A stretch of 54,367 nt of DNA from an uncultured Anaerolineae bacterium (GTDB lineage: Bacteria > Chloroflexota > Anaerolineae > Promineifilales > Promineifilaceae): the NCBI GenBank assembly GCA_905479495.1, contig CAJQMR010000036.1, positions 1 through 54,367 on the forward strand, in the 5' to 3' direction. The notes beneath the pieces were generated by a model. The model was not told where the DNA came from. It saw only the letters and a program-made list of their open reading frames with translations, and made no database searches. Every line of letters starts with the position of its first letter. Position 1 is the first letter of the stretch. This document shows positions 17,522 through 25,719 of this stretch, one piece after another. The position numbers and the translations under genes are program-made.

Positions 17522-19027
17522 ATGTCAAAATATGTTGCAGCAATTGACCAGGGTACAACCAGTACCCGTTGCATGATTTTTAACCACAGTGGTGAATCTG
17601 TCGCTGTTCATCAGATGGAACATGAGCAGATCTTCCCCAAGCCAGGCTGGGTGGAGCATGACCCAATGGAAATTTGGGCACGCACGCAGGATGTTGTGAA
17701 AGGGGCTATGGAGCGGGCTGGTATCACCTCCGCTGATTTGGCGGCCGTTGGTATCACCAACCAGCGCGAAACCACCGTTGTTTGGGACAAAAACACTGGT
17801 AAGCCATACCACAACGCTGTTGTTTGGATGGATACCCGTAACGACCGCATCGTAGCCGAAATGGCTAAAGACGGCGGACAAGATCGCTTCCGTCCCCAGG
17901 TAGGCTTGCCGCTGGCCACCTACTTCTCGGGCCTCAAGGTAAAATGGTTGCTCGACAACGTGCCAGAAATTCGTGCCGCCGCTGATGCTGGCGATGCGCT
18001 CTTCGGCAATGTTGACACCTGGCTTATTTGGAATTTGACGGGTGGTGTAAATGGTGGTGCTCATGTAACTGACGTTACCAATGCTTCTCGCACCATGCTT
18101 ATGAATTTGGATACGCTCAGCTGGAACGAAGAGATCGCCAAGGCGATGGGCATTCCCATGTCAATGTTGCCCACAATCAAATCGTCGTCTGAGGTGTATG
18201 GCTACACATTGGATAATGGCCCGTTCGGTGGGCGCATTCCCGTTGCTGGCGATTTGGGCGATCAGCAGGCAGCGACGGTTGGCCAAGCTTGCTTTAGCCC
18301 CGGTGAAGCCAAAAACACCTACGGCACCGGCTGTTTCATGATTTTGAACACGGGTGAAGAGCCAGTACCGTCGAAAAACGGGCTGCTCACGACCCTATGC
18401 TACAAGTTTGGCGATCAACCAGCCGTTTACGCATTGGAAGGCTCCATCGCCATAACCGGTGCGTTGGTGCAGTGGCTGCGCGATAACTTGAAGATGATCA
18501 AGTCGGCTCCAGAGGTAGAGGATCTGGCCAAGACAGTGGAGGATAATGGTGGCATCTACTTTGTCCCTGCCTTCTCTGGTTTGTATGCTCCTTACTGGAA
18601 AGACAGTGCCCGTGGTGTCATTGCCGGGTTGACCCGCTACGTGAATCGAGGCCACTTTGGTCGCGCCACGCTAGAAGCTACTGCCTATCAGACCCGCGAG
18701 GTTTTGGACGCCATGAATGCCGATTCTGGTGTTGATCTGACGGCCTTGAAGGTAGACGGTGGTATGGTGTTCAATAATCTGCTGATGCAGTTCCAGGCAG
18801 ATGTATTGGGCGTACCGGTGATCCGGCCCAAGGTGGCAGAGACGACGGCGCTTGGCGCTGCGTACGCTGCTGGTTTGGCAGTTGGTTTCTGGAAGAATAC
18901 CGACGAAATGCGCGCAAACTGGGGTGTAGACAAGACCTGGGAACCCAACAAGGACAGCAAAGCCAGCACGGAATTGTTTGCCATGTGGAAGAAGGCTGTT
19001 ACCCGCACCTTCGATTGGGTCGAGTAA
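17522..19027 (+). CDS. glpK: Glycerol kinase
   Basis: The enzyme phosphorylates glycerol with ATP to sn-glycerol-3-phosphate, the substrate of the nearby GlpD. The 501-residue length is standard. FGGY-family motifs are visible: AIDQGTTSTRCMIF at the N-terminus, GITNQRETTVVWD (~78-90), TYGTGCFMILNTG (~263) and the C-terminal KVDGGMVFNNLLMQFQ (~415). GGAAGGAG lies before the ATG. A strong intrinsic terminator follows at 19051. The gene lacks the ACGGCCGT octamer. Confidence 0.96.
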   Translation: MSKYVAAIDQGTTSTRCMIFNHSGESVAVHQMEHEQIFPKPGWVEHDPMEIWARTQDVVKGAMERAGITSADLAAVGITNQRETTVVWDKNTGKPYHNAVVWMDTRNDRIVAEMAKDGGQDRFRPQVGLPLATYFSGLKVKWLLDNVPEIRAAADAGDALFGNVDTWLIWNLTGGVNGGAHVTDVTNASRTMLMNLDTLSWNEEIAKAMGIPMSMLPTIKSSSEVYGYTLDNGPFGGRIPVAGDLGDQQAATVGQACFSPGEAKNTYGTGCFMILNTGEEPVPSKNGLLTTLCYKFGDQPAVYALEGSIAITGALVQWLRDNLKMIKSAPEVEDLAKTVEDNGGIYFVPAFSGLYAPYWKDSARGVIAGLTRYVNRGHFGRATLEATAYQTREVLDAMNADSGVDLTALKVDGGMVFNNLLMQFQADVLGVPVIRPKVAETTALGAAYAAGLAVGFWKNTDEMRANWGVDKTWEPNKDSKASTELFAMWKKAVTRTFDWVE

Positions 19028-19050
19028 TTTAATTCATTGTTGAACTGAAG

Positions 19051-19089
19051 GGTTCCCAACGGCCGTTTCGGTCGTTGGGAACCTTTTTT
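19051..19089 (+). terminator. Intrinsic terminator after glpK
   Basis: GGTTCCCAACGGCC pairs with GGTCGTTGGGAACC (14 positions, one G-T) around a GTTTC loop and is followed by seven T residues. One ACGGCCGT copy forms the upper stem and loop. Confidence 0.92.
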
Positions 19090-19115
19090 GTACTCCATAA
19101 TGGCGGGTGGAGGGT

Positions 19116-21638
19116 ATGGTAGGTATTGTCGTTGTTTCTCATAGTGCCATCTTGGCCGAAGGTGTTCGTCAATTAGCTGATCAAATGGTGCAGGGGCAGG
19201 TGCCTCTGGCGATTGCTGGCGGCATGGATGATGATGAACAGCCAATTGGCACCGATCCGATGAAGGTGCTGGCGGCGATCGAGTCAGTCTATAGCGAAGC
19301 GGGCGTGCTGGTTCTGATGGATTTAGGCAGTGCCTTGCTGAGCGCCGAAATGGCTCTGGAATTTTTGTCAGAAGCGCAGCAGGCAAATGTAAAGCTGTGT
19401 GCGGCACCTTTGGTTGAAGGCACCATGGCAGCGGCTGTGCAGTCGATGGTGGGTGGAAGCCTGGCCCAGGTGCTGACCGAGGCTGAAGGGGCGCTGGCTG
19501 TGAAGGTCGAGCAGCTCAATCTGGCCAAACCTGATCTGGCAGAAGATACGGCCGTTTCCCCACCAGCGTCTGAGCAAAGCCAAAAAATTAGCCTGGAAGT
19601 GCATAACAAGATGGGGCTGCACGCTCGACCAGCGGCAAATTTCGTACGCACCGCCAACCAGTTTCAGGCAGACGTTACCATTCAAAAAGGGCAGGCTACG
19701 GCCAATGCCAAAAGCATCAACCAGGTAGCTACCCTGGCCGTCCGCCAAGGGGAGACGATTACGGTTACGGCCGTTGGCCCAGACAGTGCGGCGGCGTTGG
19801 CAGCCATTCAGCAGCTGGCCGCCGAAAATTTTGGCGAAGCTGAAGTGGAGCCAGGGCCCAAACGTGCGGAATCGTCTATTGCTCCGGCTGCTGAAGCTGA
19901 GGGTGTGCATGGCTTGGCTGCCTCGCCAGGGATCGCCCTTGGCCCGGTGTTGCAGTACCGACCTAAACTGCCAGCCATTCCCCGAGAAACAGACAAGGAC
20001 AGTGGTGCCGAGTGGCAGCGGCTGCAAACGGCCGTGCAAACCGCCATCGCTGAACTGGAAACGCTGCAACAACAAACTGAGCAGCAAGTTGGGGCGCAGG
20101 AAGCCGCTATTTTTGAAGCCCATCAACTTATTATCCAGGACCCCGATTTGCAAACGGCCGTCAAAAATAGGCTGGAACAAGACAAAATCAATGCCGAAGC
20201 GGCCTGGGCAGATGCCGTGGAAGAAACGGCCGTTTCCTTCCAAAATTTGGACGATCCTTACTTCCAGGCGCGGGCAGTTGATGTGCGTGACGTGGGCCAC
20301 CGAGTGCTGCGCCATTTGTTGGGTGCAGAGCTGCCAGACTTGCAGGCGGAACGGCCGTACATTTTAGTTGCGGTGGATTTGACCCCGTCAGACACAGCCC
20401 AGCTAAACCCCAAACAAGTGCTGGGTATCTGCACTGAATTAGGCGGCACGACGGCGCACAGTGCCATTTTGGCGCGCGCTTTGGGCATCCCGGCCGTGGT
20501 GGGCGTAGGCAATCAGCTGGCTAAGATTGAAGATGGTGCGATTTTGGGCATGGACGGCCGTACCGGGCAGCTCTGGGTAGACCCGAGCGAAGACCAGGTT
20601 GCCACCTTGCGACAGGCACAGGCCGATTGGCTGGCCGAACAGCAGGCCGCCAAAGCCGCCAGCCAGGCCCTGGCGTGCACCGCAGATGACATTCGCATAG
20701 AAGTAGCCGCCAATATTGGTGGTCCCAACGATGTGGAAGTTGCTTTGAGCTATGGTGCGGAAGGGGTAGGGCTGTTCCGCACCGAATTTTTGTTTCTGGA
20801 TCGTGCTGAAGCGCCCAGCGAAGACGAGCAGTTGGCCGCATATCGGCAGGTGGTAGCGGGATTGGGCACCCAGGGGAACCTGGGCAATCGGCCGCTCATC
20901 ATTCGCACGCTGGATGTGGGGGGCGATAAGCCGCTGCCATATTTGGATTTAGGCCAGGAAGACAACCCGTTTTTGGGCTGGCGGGGCATTCGTTTTTGCC
21001 TGGATAAGCCAGAAATTTTTATGCTACAGCTGCGCGCCATTTTGCAGGCCAGCGTGCTTGATGATGGCAGTCCAGCCAACGTCAAGTTGATGTTTCCCAT
21101 GATTGGCACGCTGACGGAGCTGCGCCGCGCCAAAGCAATGCTGCAAACCGCCCGCGAACAGCTCCAGGCCGAAGGACGGCCGTTTGATCCCGATCTCTCC
21201 GTGGGCATCATGATTGAACTGCCGTCGGCAGTGGCCGTGGCCGATTTGCTGGCGGCCGAGGTGGACTTTTTCAGCATCGGCACCAACGATTTGACGCAGT
21301 ACGTGATGGCCGCCGACCGAGGCAACGCCAACGTAGCGGAACTGGCCCAGGCGTTCCAACCGGCCGTTCTGCGCATGATTCAGCAAACGGCCGTTGCCGC
21401 CGCAAAAGCAGGTATTTGGGTGGGGATGTGTGGCGAACTGGCGGGCAATACCCTGGCCACGCCGCTGCTGCTGGGATTGGGCCTGACCGAGCTGAGCATG
21501 GCGGCACCATCCGTGCCCGCTGTCAAAGCGGCGCTGCGCAGCTGGTCGCTGCCAGAGGCCAAAGCGTTGGCGGAAGAAGTGCTCAAGCTGGATTCGGTGA
21601 CGGCCGTTCAGGACCATTTGGAAGCAGCGAAGAAGTAG
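19116..21638 (+). CDS. dhaM: DhaM-HPr-Enzyme I fusion phosphotransferase
   Basis: One 840-residue chain carries the PEP-to-DhaL phosphorelay. An EIIA-Man-like DhaM domain (~1-130) has its active His9 in VVVSHSAI. An HPr domain (~155-245) has His169 in GLHARPAA. A complete Enzyme I (~260-840) has His448 in GGTTAHSAI and the PEP-site GMCGEL with Cys772. E. coli DhaM stops after the N-terminal part of EI and depends on the separate EI/HPr; here the PEP-binding half is intact. The ATG at 19116 aligns with family starts, but GGAGG is only two bases away. A 14-codon overlapping frame from 19100 may couple translation. No sugar permease of the PTS is in the window. Confidence 0.93.
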   Translation: MVGIVVVSHSAILAEGVRQLADQMVQGQVPLAIAGGMDDDEQPIGTDPMKVLAAIESVYSEAGVLVLMDLGSALLSAEMALEFLSEAQQANVKLCAAPLVEGTMAAAVQSMVGGSLAQVLTEAEGALAVKVEQLNLAKPDLAEDTAVSPPASEQSQKISLEVHNKMGLHARPAANFVRTANQFQADVTIQKGQATANAKSINQVATLAVRQGETITVTAVGPDSAAALAAIQQLAAENFGEAEVEPGPKRAESSIAPAAEAEGVHGLAASPGIALGPVLQYRPKLPAIPRETDKDSGAEWQRLQTAVQTAIAELETLQQQTEQQVGAQEAAIFEAHQLIIQDPDLQTAVKNRLEQDKINAEAAWADAVEETAVSFQNLDDPYFQARAVDVRDVGHRVLRHLLGAELPDLQAERPYILVAVDLTPSDTAQLNPKQVLGICTELGGTTAHSAILARALGIPAVVGVGNQLAKIEDGAILGMDGRTGQLWVDPSEDQVATLRQAQADWLAEQQAAKAASQALACTADDIRIEVAANIGGPNDVEVALSYGAEGVGLFRTEFLFLDRAEAPSEDEQLAAYRQVVAGLGTQGNLGNRPLIIRTLDVGGDKPLPYLDLGQEDNPFLGWRGIRFCLDKPEIFMLQLRAILQASVLDDGSPANVKLMFPMIGTLTELRRAKAMLQTAREQLQAEGRPFDPDLSVGIMIELPSAVAVADLLAAEVDFFSIGTNDLTQYVMAADRGNANVAELAQAFQPAVLRMIQQTAVAAAKAGIWVGMCGELAGNTLATPLLLGLGLTELSMAAPSVPAVKAALRSWSLPEAKALAEEVLKLDSVTAVQDHLEAAKK

Positions 21639-21652
21639 AGAAGAGGGGGGGA

Positions 21653-21678
21653 CGACGCACTTTGGAAGTGTGTCGCAC
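21653..21678. repeat. Dispersed hairpin repeat, copy 1
   Basis: CGACGCACTTTGGAAGTGTG followed by TCGCAC folds on itself. The second copy at 22439-22466 differs by compensating changes in the stem, so the structure appears to be maintained. Together the two copies bracket the small secreted-protein gene. Confidence 0.75.
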
Positions 21679-21905
21679 CTGGGGCAGCCCTCCCGTATCT
21701 GACCCTACGATTACCCGATTTGTTTTACGACTGTCCTCCGCAAAATACAGTTTCCCCAACTTTCAAGTACAATCGAGCGCATAGAGACTGCCCAAATTCA
21801 GGGGGATGTTGGTGGCTTGTGGTGTTGAAAGGCTATGCATAATAGTAGGGGCCAATTGAGGAAAGTCTCCGCTTTCCTTGGCAAGCGCCCCAGCGGGAGT
21901 GGATT

Positions 21906-22421
21906 ATGAAAAAAACTGTTGCTTTAATTACCTTTTTAGTCGTGTTCTTTGCTCTTTCTCCTCTTTTATTCCCATACAACCCACCGCTTGAAGCTATTAA
22001 ATCGTACGAGACCCATCATGTGACTGATACAACATACTTTGGCAACCTCACCAAAAACCTCCAAGATCTAAAAGAGGAAGTGCCTTGCACTTACACAATT
22101 CTGGGTTGGGATCAAGACGATAGTCTTTATTATCAGAGTGTGTGTAAAGGTTTCCCTAAAACGTATGTGTATTCTCCCACCGCTGGAACAAACAGTTTGA
22201 GCCAGAAAATCCCTGAAGAACTGACTGAAGATGCGTACCCTGATGGGCAACTGCTGGAGATGGTTCGAGCTACGGGTGTAAGACCCCAAAAACACGAGCC
22301 GTATACACGCCCTATACTCTTGATGGACGGCAAAGCAACTATTTCACCCACAGGCAAATATATTGCATTTATCACCAAGCGTCTCTATTCTGTACAAGAC
22401 ATTGTGTTGATCAGTCAATAA
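21906..22421 (+). CDS. Secreted or membrane-anchored protein of unknown function
   Basis: This 171-residue protein starts at an ATG with GGAG six bases upstream. Residues 1-23 form a signal peptide or anchor (Lys-Lys then FLVVFFALSPLLF). The mature part is polar with two Cys. A C-terminal stretch, ISPTGKYIAFITKR, resembles a TolB/PD40 propeller blade, but one blade is not a propeller. No family is recognised. It is flanked by two copies of a hairpin repeat. Confidence 0.65.
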   Translation: MKKTVALITFLVVFFALSPLLFPYNPPLEAIKSYETHHVTDTTYFGNLTKNLQDLKEEVPCTYTILGWDQDDSLYYQSVCKGFPKTYVYSPTAGTNSLSQKIPEELTEDAYPDGQLLEMVRATGVRPQKHEPYTRPILLMDGKATISPTGKYIAFITKRLYSVQDIVLISQ

Positions 22422-22438
22422 GCATTATCCATTCTGGT

Positions 22439-22466
22439 GCGACGCACTTCAGAAGCGCGTCGCACT
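22439..22466. repeat. Dispersed hairpin repeat, copy 2
   Basis: GCGACGCACTTCAGAAGCGC followed by GTCGCACT is the second member of the family seen at 21653. It lies between the convergent secreted-protein and heme-copper-oxidase-like genes and may act as a terminator. Confidence 0.75.
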
Positions 22467-22475
22467 TGGGAAAAG

Positions 22476-23684
22476 CTAATCGCCGGGGGCAACGGCCGTT
22501 TCTCGCCGTCCATCTTCCAAAACTGGGCGAATCATTCGCCACAGCTGCCAGGCAATTGGTACGATGGCCACCGTCCACAGACCGTAGGCCAAGCCGTGCC
22601 AGAAGCCGTTTGGACCCACAAAAATACTTATCCACAAGCTAATGCCGCCCAGATGAATCAGCCCCAGGCTGAGCCAATTGCCACCAAACTGTGGTTCCGC
22701 TTCTGGTTGGAACTGCCGTTGGGCAAAGTAGAGAATAATGGCGGAGCCAAATAGCAGCAGCCAGCCATAAATAAGCGCCTGAGGTGCATTTTGCTCAATG
22801 GTGGTCCCAGGGATTCCCGGCACTTGCAAAATGATCAGCGGGGCTACCAGCAGTGGCGCAATGAGCCATAAATAAGCAGTGGTCAGGTGCCACAGGCCCG
22901 GTTTGGCCCAGGCGGTTCGGTCACCCCAAACTGGTTTGATGACGTTCAGCAGCAGCCAGGTGGTGGCAGCCATATGCAGAACCAGCCCAGGCACGGTGAA
23001 GTAAAGGGAGTTGAACCACGGTCCCAGCACCAGGCCCAGTGCGCCCAGGCTCATCAGCCAAAAGATTTTGTTGATGGAGGTGGGCCAGGCAAACGGCCGT
23101 TTCATCACCTTTGGATACAAATCAACCAGCAAGCCGGCAAACACCAGGGACATCAAGCCCCAATTGTTGGCATGAATATGCGCCTCAACCGGTACTTGAA
23201 TTTTCAAAACGTCGCTCCAACCTAACCACAGGCCCGTCCCAATAATGATCCCTACCAGAAAATAGCTCAACCCCATCAGGTAGAATTTGCGCCCCTGGCC
23301 AGGCTCCGTACGATTTGCCGGACGAAGCGCGTAAAGTTGACGCAGCAGCAGCAAGGTTGCGCCAAAGATGAGCGTGCCGCCAGCAAAAATGAGCACCTTG
23401 TTGACGATGGGAATGCCCGCCAGCAGCAGCATCAAGCCTGCATTGAGCACCAGCCAGGTGTCCAGCCGGGTGCGCGGTTTGGGCAGATTGGCCCGTTTAG
23501 CTACCAGCAGCGGCAACAGGCCAAAAAGCATTTCGGTCAGTGCGCCCAGGGTGATAAAGTGAATACGCAGCCAGCGCAGCCCATTTACCCAGGGGATGAT
23601 TGTCCAGCTGGTGAGTGTGGCATCCAGTGCGGTCAGCCCGGCCACGGCTATGAATAAAAAGGTCATTAAAAAGTAAAGATTCAT
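22476..23684 (-). CDS. Heme-copper-oxidase subunit-I-like or NnrS-like membrane protein
   Basis: The protein has 402 residues and about 12 hydrophobic helices. Histidines sit at helix positions reminiscent of heme ligands: HFITLGALTEM (~42) and AHIHANNWGLMSL (~175), plus HMAATTWLLL and HLTTAYLWL further on. The pattern recalls cbb3/NorB subunit I and NnrS, which are linked to oxygen or nitric-oxide handling. The ATG at 23684 has AGGAG seven bases upstream; the 58-codon upstream extension is rejected. It follows a cupin gene by 22 bases, so the two are probably co-transcribed. A Crp/Fnr regulator is encoded nearby on the same strand. Confidence 0.6.
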   Translation of the reverse strand: MNLYFLMTFLFIAVAGLTALDATLTSWTIIPWVNGLRWLRIHFITLGALTEMLFGLLPLLVAKRANLPKPRTRLDTWLVLNAGLMLLLAGIPIVNKVLIFAGGTLIFGATLLLLRQLYALRPANRTEPGQGRKFYLMGLSYFLVGIIIGTGLWLGWSDVLKIQVPVEAHIHANNWGLMSLVFAGLLVDLYPKVMKRPFAWPTSINKIFWLMSLGALGLVLGPWFNSLYFTVPGLVLHMAATTWLLLNVIKPVWGDRTAWAKPGLWHLTTAYLWLIAPLLVAPLIILQVPGIPGTTIEQNAPQALIYGWLLLFGSAIILYFAQRQFQPEAEPQFGGNWLSLGLIHLGGISLWISIFVGPNGFWHGLAYGLWTVAIVPIAWQLWRMIRPVLEDGRRETAVAPGD

Positions 23685-23706
23685 CGGGTAACTCCTGATC
23701 TTTCGG

Positions 23707-24030
23707 TTATTGATTGATTTGAGCTGCTTGTGCGCCCAGAAAGGCCAGCTCTGTCTCGGCTTCGATGCTGCGGGTTGCGCCATCCGGTACCACAATGGTG
23801 GCACCAGCCTGCACGGCAAAGCGTTCGCCGTTGACGATGATGCTGCCGGTTCCGGCAAAAAAGTGGTAGGTAGACGTGGGGGCCGGGTGTGGCGGTATCT
23901 TTTGTCCGGCGTTTAACCCCACGATTACGGCACGAAAGTTGTCGGTTTCGATAATTTTTTGCGGGTTAGGGCCTGTATCACCAAATTGAATAACATCTTG
24001 CCAGGCGGGGTATAGAATTGCTTGGGTCAT
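23707..24030 (-). CDS. Small cupin-domain protein
   Basis: The 107-residue single-domain beta-barrel protein has cupin motif 1 around GQKIPPHPAPTSTYHFFAGTG, with His at ~48 and ~55, and a motif 2 PDGATRSIEAET lacking the usual second His, so metal binding may be weak. AGGAG lies before the ATG. It lies immediately upstream of the heme-copper-oxidase-like gene. A redox or small-molecule sensing role is possible but unproven. Confidence 0.8.
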   Translation of the reverse strand: MTQAILYPAWQDVIQFGDTGPNPQKIIETDNFRAVIVGLNAGQKIPPHPAPTSTYHFFAGTGSIIVNGERFAVQAGATIVVPDGATRSIEAETELAFLGAQAAQINQ

Positions 24031-24127
24031 TTTTTTCTCCTGAAATGTGTATGTTCCACGGATCGATTTCTTGAATGATTATTAGCTTACTGGTTTAGGA
24101 AACGGCCGTCGCCGACTTTTGTCTGGT

Positions 24128-24436
24128 TTATGGTTTGGGTATGTGCAAGGGAAGCTGATTTATTTGTTCACTGGAGAGTTGCAGCAGCACATGTGCTTGC
24201 GTGACGTCAACCATCTGGCCAATGGGGACTAACCGATATTCGGGAACCAATCGGGATAGCACCAGGTGAGTTGGCTGTTGGGAACGGCCGTCTAGCAGCA
24301 CTGCCGCCACCTGCCCCACTACTTCTCCACCGTTGTTACAAATGGACATGCCTCGGGAAACGGCCGTTTCCCGCACTTGCCCACAAATCAAACAAACTTG
24401 TGCCTCTACCGTCAGCTTTTCCACGACTTCTGTCAT
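24128..24436 (-). CDS. PRC-barrel-like protein with N-terminal Cys pairs
   Basis: The 102-residue protein starts at an ATG with GAGG seven bases upstream. Residues ~14-20 form CLICGQV, a CxxC that could bind metal or form a disulfide, with another Cys near 33. The rest (EVVGQVAAVLLDG ... THLVLSR ... YRLVPIG) matches the PRC-barrel pattern found in photosynthetic-reaction-centre H subunits and RNA-processing proteins. Role unknown. Copies of the 14-mer CGCCGACTTTTGTC lie on both sides (24110-24123 and 24500-24513). Confidence 0.6.
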   Translation of the reverse strand: MTEVVEKLTVEAQVCLICGQVRETAVSRGMSICNNGGEVVGQVAAVLLDGRSQQPTHLVLSRLVPEYRLVPIGQMVDVTQAHVLLQLSSEQINQLPLHIPKP

Positions 24437-24636
24437 CACCAAACCTCATCAAAAAACTAAATCTATGTTAGACAGAGTAAGGGAAAGGGTTACAAGATGC
24501 GCCGACTTTTGTCGGAAACTTGATGAGAAATGTGACAGGTTTTCAAAACAGGCATGAACTGAGCCCGTTTTGCTTTGTGAAGAACCGTTTTTTACTAAAT
24601 TTTGGGGTGAACCTTTCAGGTTTGGGCGTTTGCAGA

Positions 24637-24676
24637 GGAGACGACACCAACTGTCGTTGACCACCATGAATTAAAA
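24637..24676. repeat. 40-bp intergenic repeat, copy 1
   Basis: Begins GGAGACGACA and ends CACCATGAATTAAAA. The middle forms ACGACA/TGTCGT. Copy 2 at 24776 keeps both ends but has a different self-complementary middle. Confidence 0.75.
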
Positions 24677-24775
24677 TGGAACGCTGATTTACCTGATTCC
24701 CATGATCATTTTTATCAGGCTAATGTCACGGAGCGACCGCTTCGCGTACAGGGGAATCTGCGTCCTATTTTCGAA

Positions 24776-24815
24776 GGAGACGACATGAGCGCAAGCTCAA
24801 CACCATGAATGAAAA
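24776..24815. repeat. 40-bp intergenic repeat, copy 2
   Basis: Begins GGAGACGACA and ends CACCATGAATGAAAA. The middle is TGAGC-GCAA-GCTCA, a different hairpin from copy 1. The conserved ends with an exchanged stem suggest a mobile or structured element. Confidence 0.75.
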
Positions 24816-24870
24816 CCGCAGATTTCGCAGATTACACAGATTTTTCTCTGCGCCTCCGCGCCTCTGCGTT
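24816..24870. repeat. CGCAGATT-type dispersed repeat
   Basis: CCGCAGATTTCGCAGATTAC followed by a CTCTGCGCCTCCGCGCCTCT stretch. The same family occurs at 48137-48250, with fragments near 3265-3300, 7578-7600, 8535-8565 and 29750-29778. Confidence 0.75.
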
Positions 24871-24893
24871 CAATTATTTTCGAAGGAAATGAT

Positions 24894-25577
24894 CTAAATG
24901 GCGATTTCTGCCAGAGCGGGGGCGTCTAAGATGCGGATTTGCTGCCGTTCAACTTCAATCAGGCCGTCATTTTCTAGCTGGCGCAGGGCACGCTGGACTA
25001 CATCGGGAACGGTACCGAGGCGAGCGGCCAGCTCCGTTTGTGTGTACCAACGAGGGCGTTGCAGTACCCCATCTACCGCATCTTCGGTAAGCAACCGGGC
25101 CAGGCGGCCAGTCACGGGCCGCAGCGATAGATCGGCCACAAGGGTAACCAGATGCAGCACGCGTTCCGCCATTTTGGCCAGGGCATATTGGGCAAAATCG
25201 GGATTTTGGCGCAGGGTGCGGGCCAGAGTTTGGTGGGGCAGCAGCCAGATTCCAGCCGGCTCCAAAGCGATAGCTGTGGCGGGGTTGGGCTGGTTGGCAA
25301 AAACGCCGACTTCATTAAACGTGTCACCGGGTTCCATAAAGCGCAACACTTGTTCCCGCCCCGAAGGATTGCTCTTTACCACCTTTACCCAGCCAAATTG
25401 TAAAAAGTAGAGGCCGGTTGCTGGCTCGCCTTCCAAAAAAATGATTTCGCCTGCTTCATACACGCGCCAGATAGCTTCTTGCACTAAACTTTCCAGTGTG
25501 GACTCTGGCAGACCAGCAAAAAAAGTGAGCGTTTGTAATTGGTGGACGAGTTCTGTTCGTGTGGGTTGAGTGAGCAT
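24894..25577 (-). CDS. Crp/Fnr-family transcription regulator
   Basis: The 227-residue protein has an N-terminal cyclic-nucleotide-binding-like barrel (~15-130, with GEIIFLEGEPATGLYFL and the GDTFNEVGVFA loop), a dimer helix, and a C-terminal winged helix-turn-helix (~170-215, YTQTELAARLGTVPDVVQRALRQLE). No N-terminal Cys cluster is visible, so it is not a classical iron-sulfur Fnr; heme- or NO-sensing Dnr-type regulators also lack one. It lies upstream, on the same strand, of PRC-barrel, cupin and heme-copper-oxidase-like genes. A TTTTACG/CGTAAAA palindrome sits 17 bases upstream. Confidence 0.88.
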   Translation of the reverse strand: MLTQPTRTELVHQLQTLTFFAGLPESTLESLVQEAIWRVYEAGEIIFLEGEPATGLYFLQFGWVKVVKSNPSGREQVLRFMEPGDTFNEVGVFANQPNPATAIALEPAGIWLLPHQTLARTLRQNPDFAQYALAKMAERVLHLVTLVADLSLRPVTGRLARLLTEDAVDGVLQRPRWYTQTELAARLGTVPDVVQRALRQLENDGLIEVERQQIRILDAPALAEIAI

Positions 25578-25593
25578 GAGGCGATTATACGAA

Positions 25594-25612
25594 TTTTACG
25601 AATTCCGTAAAA
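25594..25612. promoter_or_regulatory. TTTTACG-N5-CGTAAAA palindrome
   Basis: A perfect 7-bp inverted repeat with AATTC spacer lies between the divergent Crp/Fnr gene and the secreted-protein gene at 25720. Its position suggests an autoregulatory site for the Crp/Fnr protein. Confidence 0.5.
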
Positions 25613-25719
25613 GTTCTTCACATTTTCTGAACAAGTTGTTGTTAATCTGGTTTTATTGGCGGGAAAAACGCTGACAAGTAACAAAAGTGTATTTTTAGAA
25701 AAAGTTCGGAGGTAAACAA

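Larger units (their letters stand above)
24437..24893. other. Repeat-filled intergenic region
   Basis: There is no credible gene in these 457 bases. Contents: CCGAC/GTCGG hairpin with TTTT loop near 24502-24515, two 40-bp repeats (24637 and 24776), a GAGCGACCGCTTCGCG hairpin near 24731, and a CGCAGATT-type dispersed repeat (24816-24870). A seven-codon frame, ATG AGC GCA AGC TCA ACA CCA TGA, follows GGAG inside the second 40-bp copy. Confidence 0.6.

Noticed and set aside
19100..19144. Fourteen-codon frame ATGGCGGGTGGAGGG... overlapping the dhaM start
   Set aside because: It is too short to support as a gene. It is noted only as a possible translational-coupling leader because the dhaM ribosome site is unusually close to its ATG.
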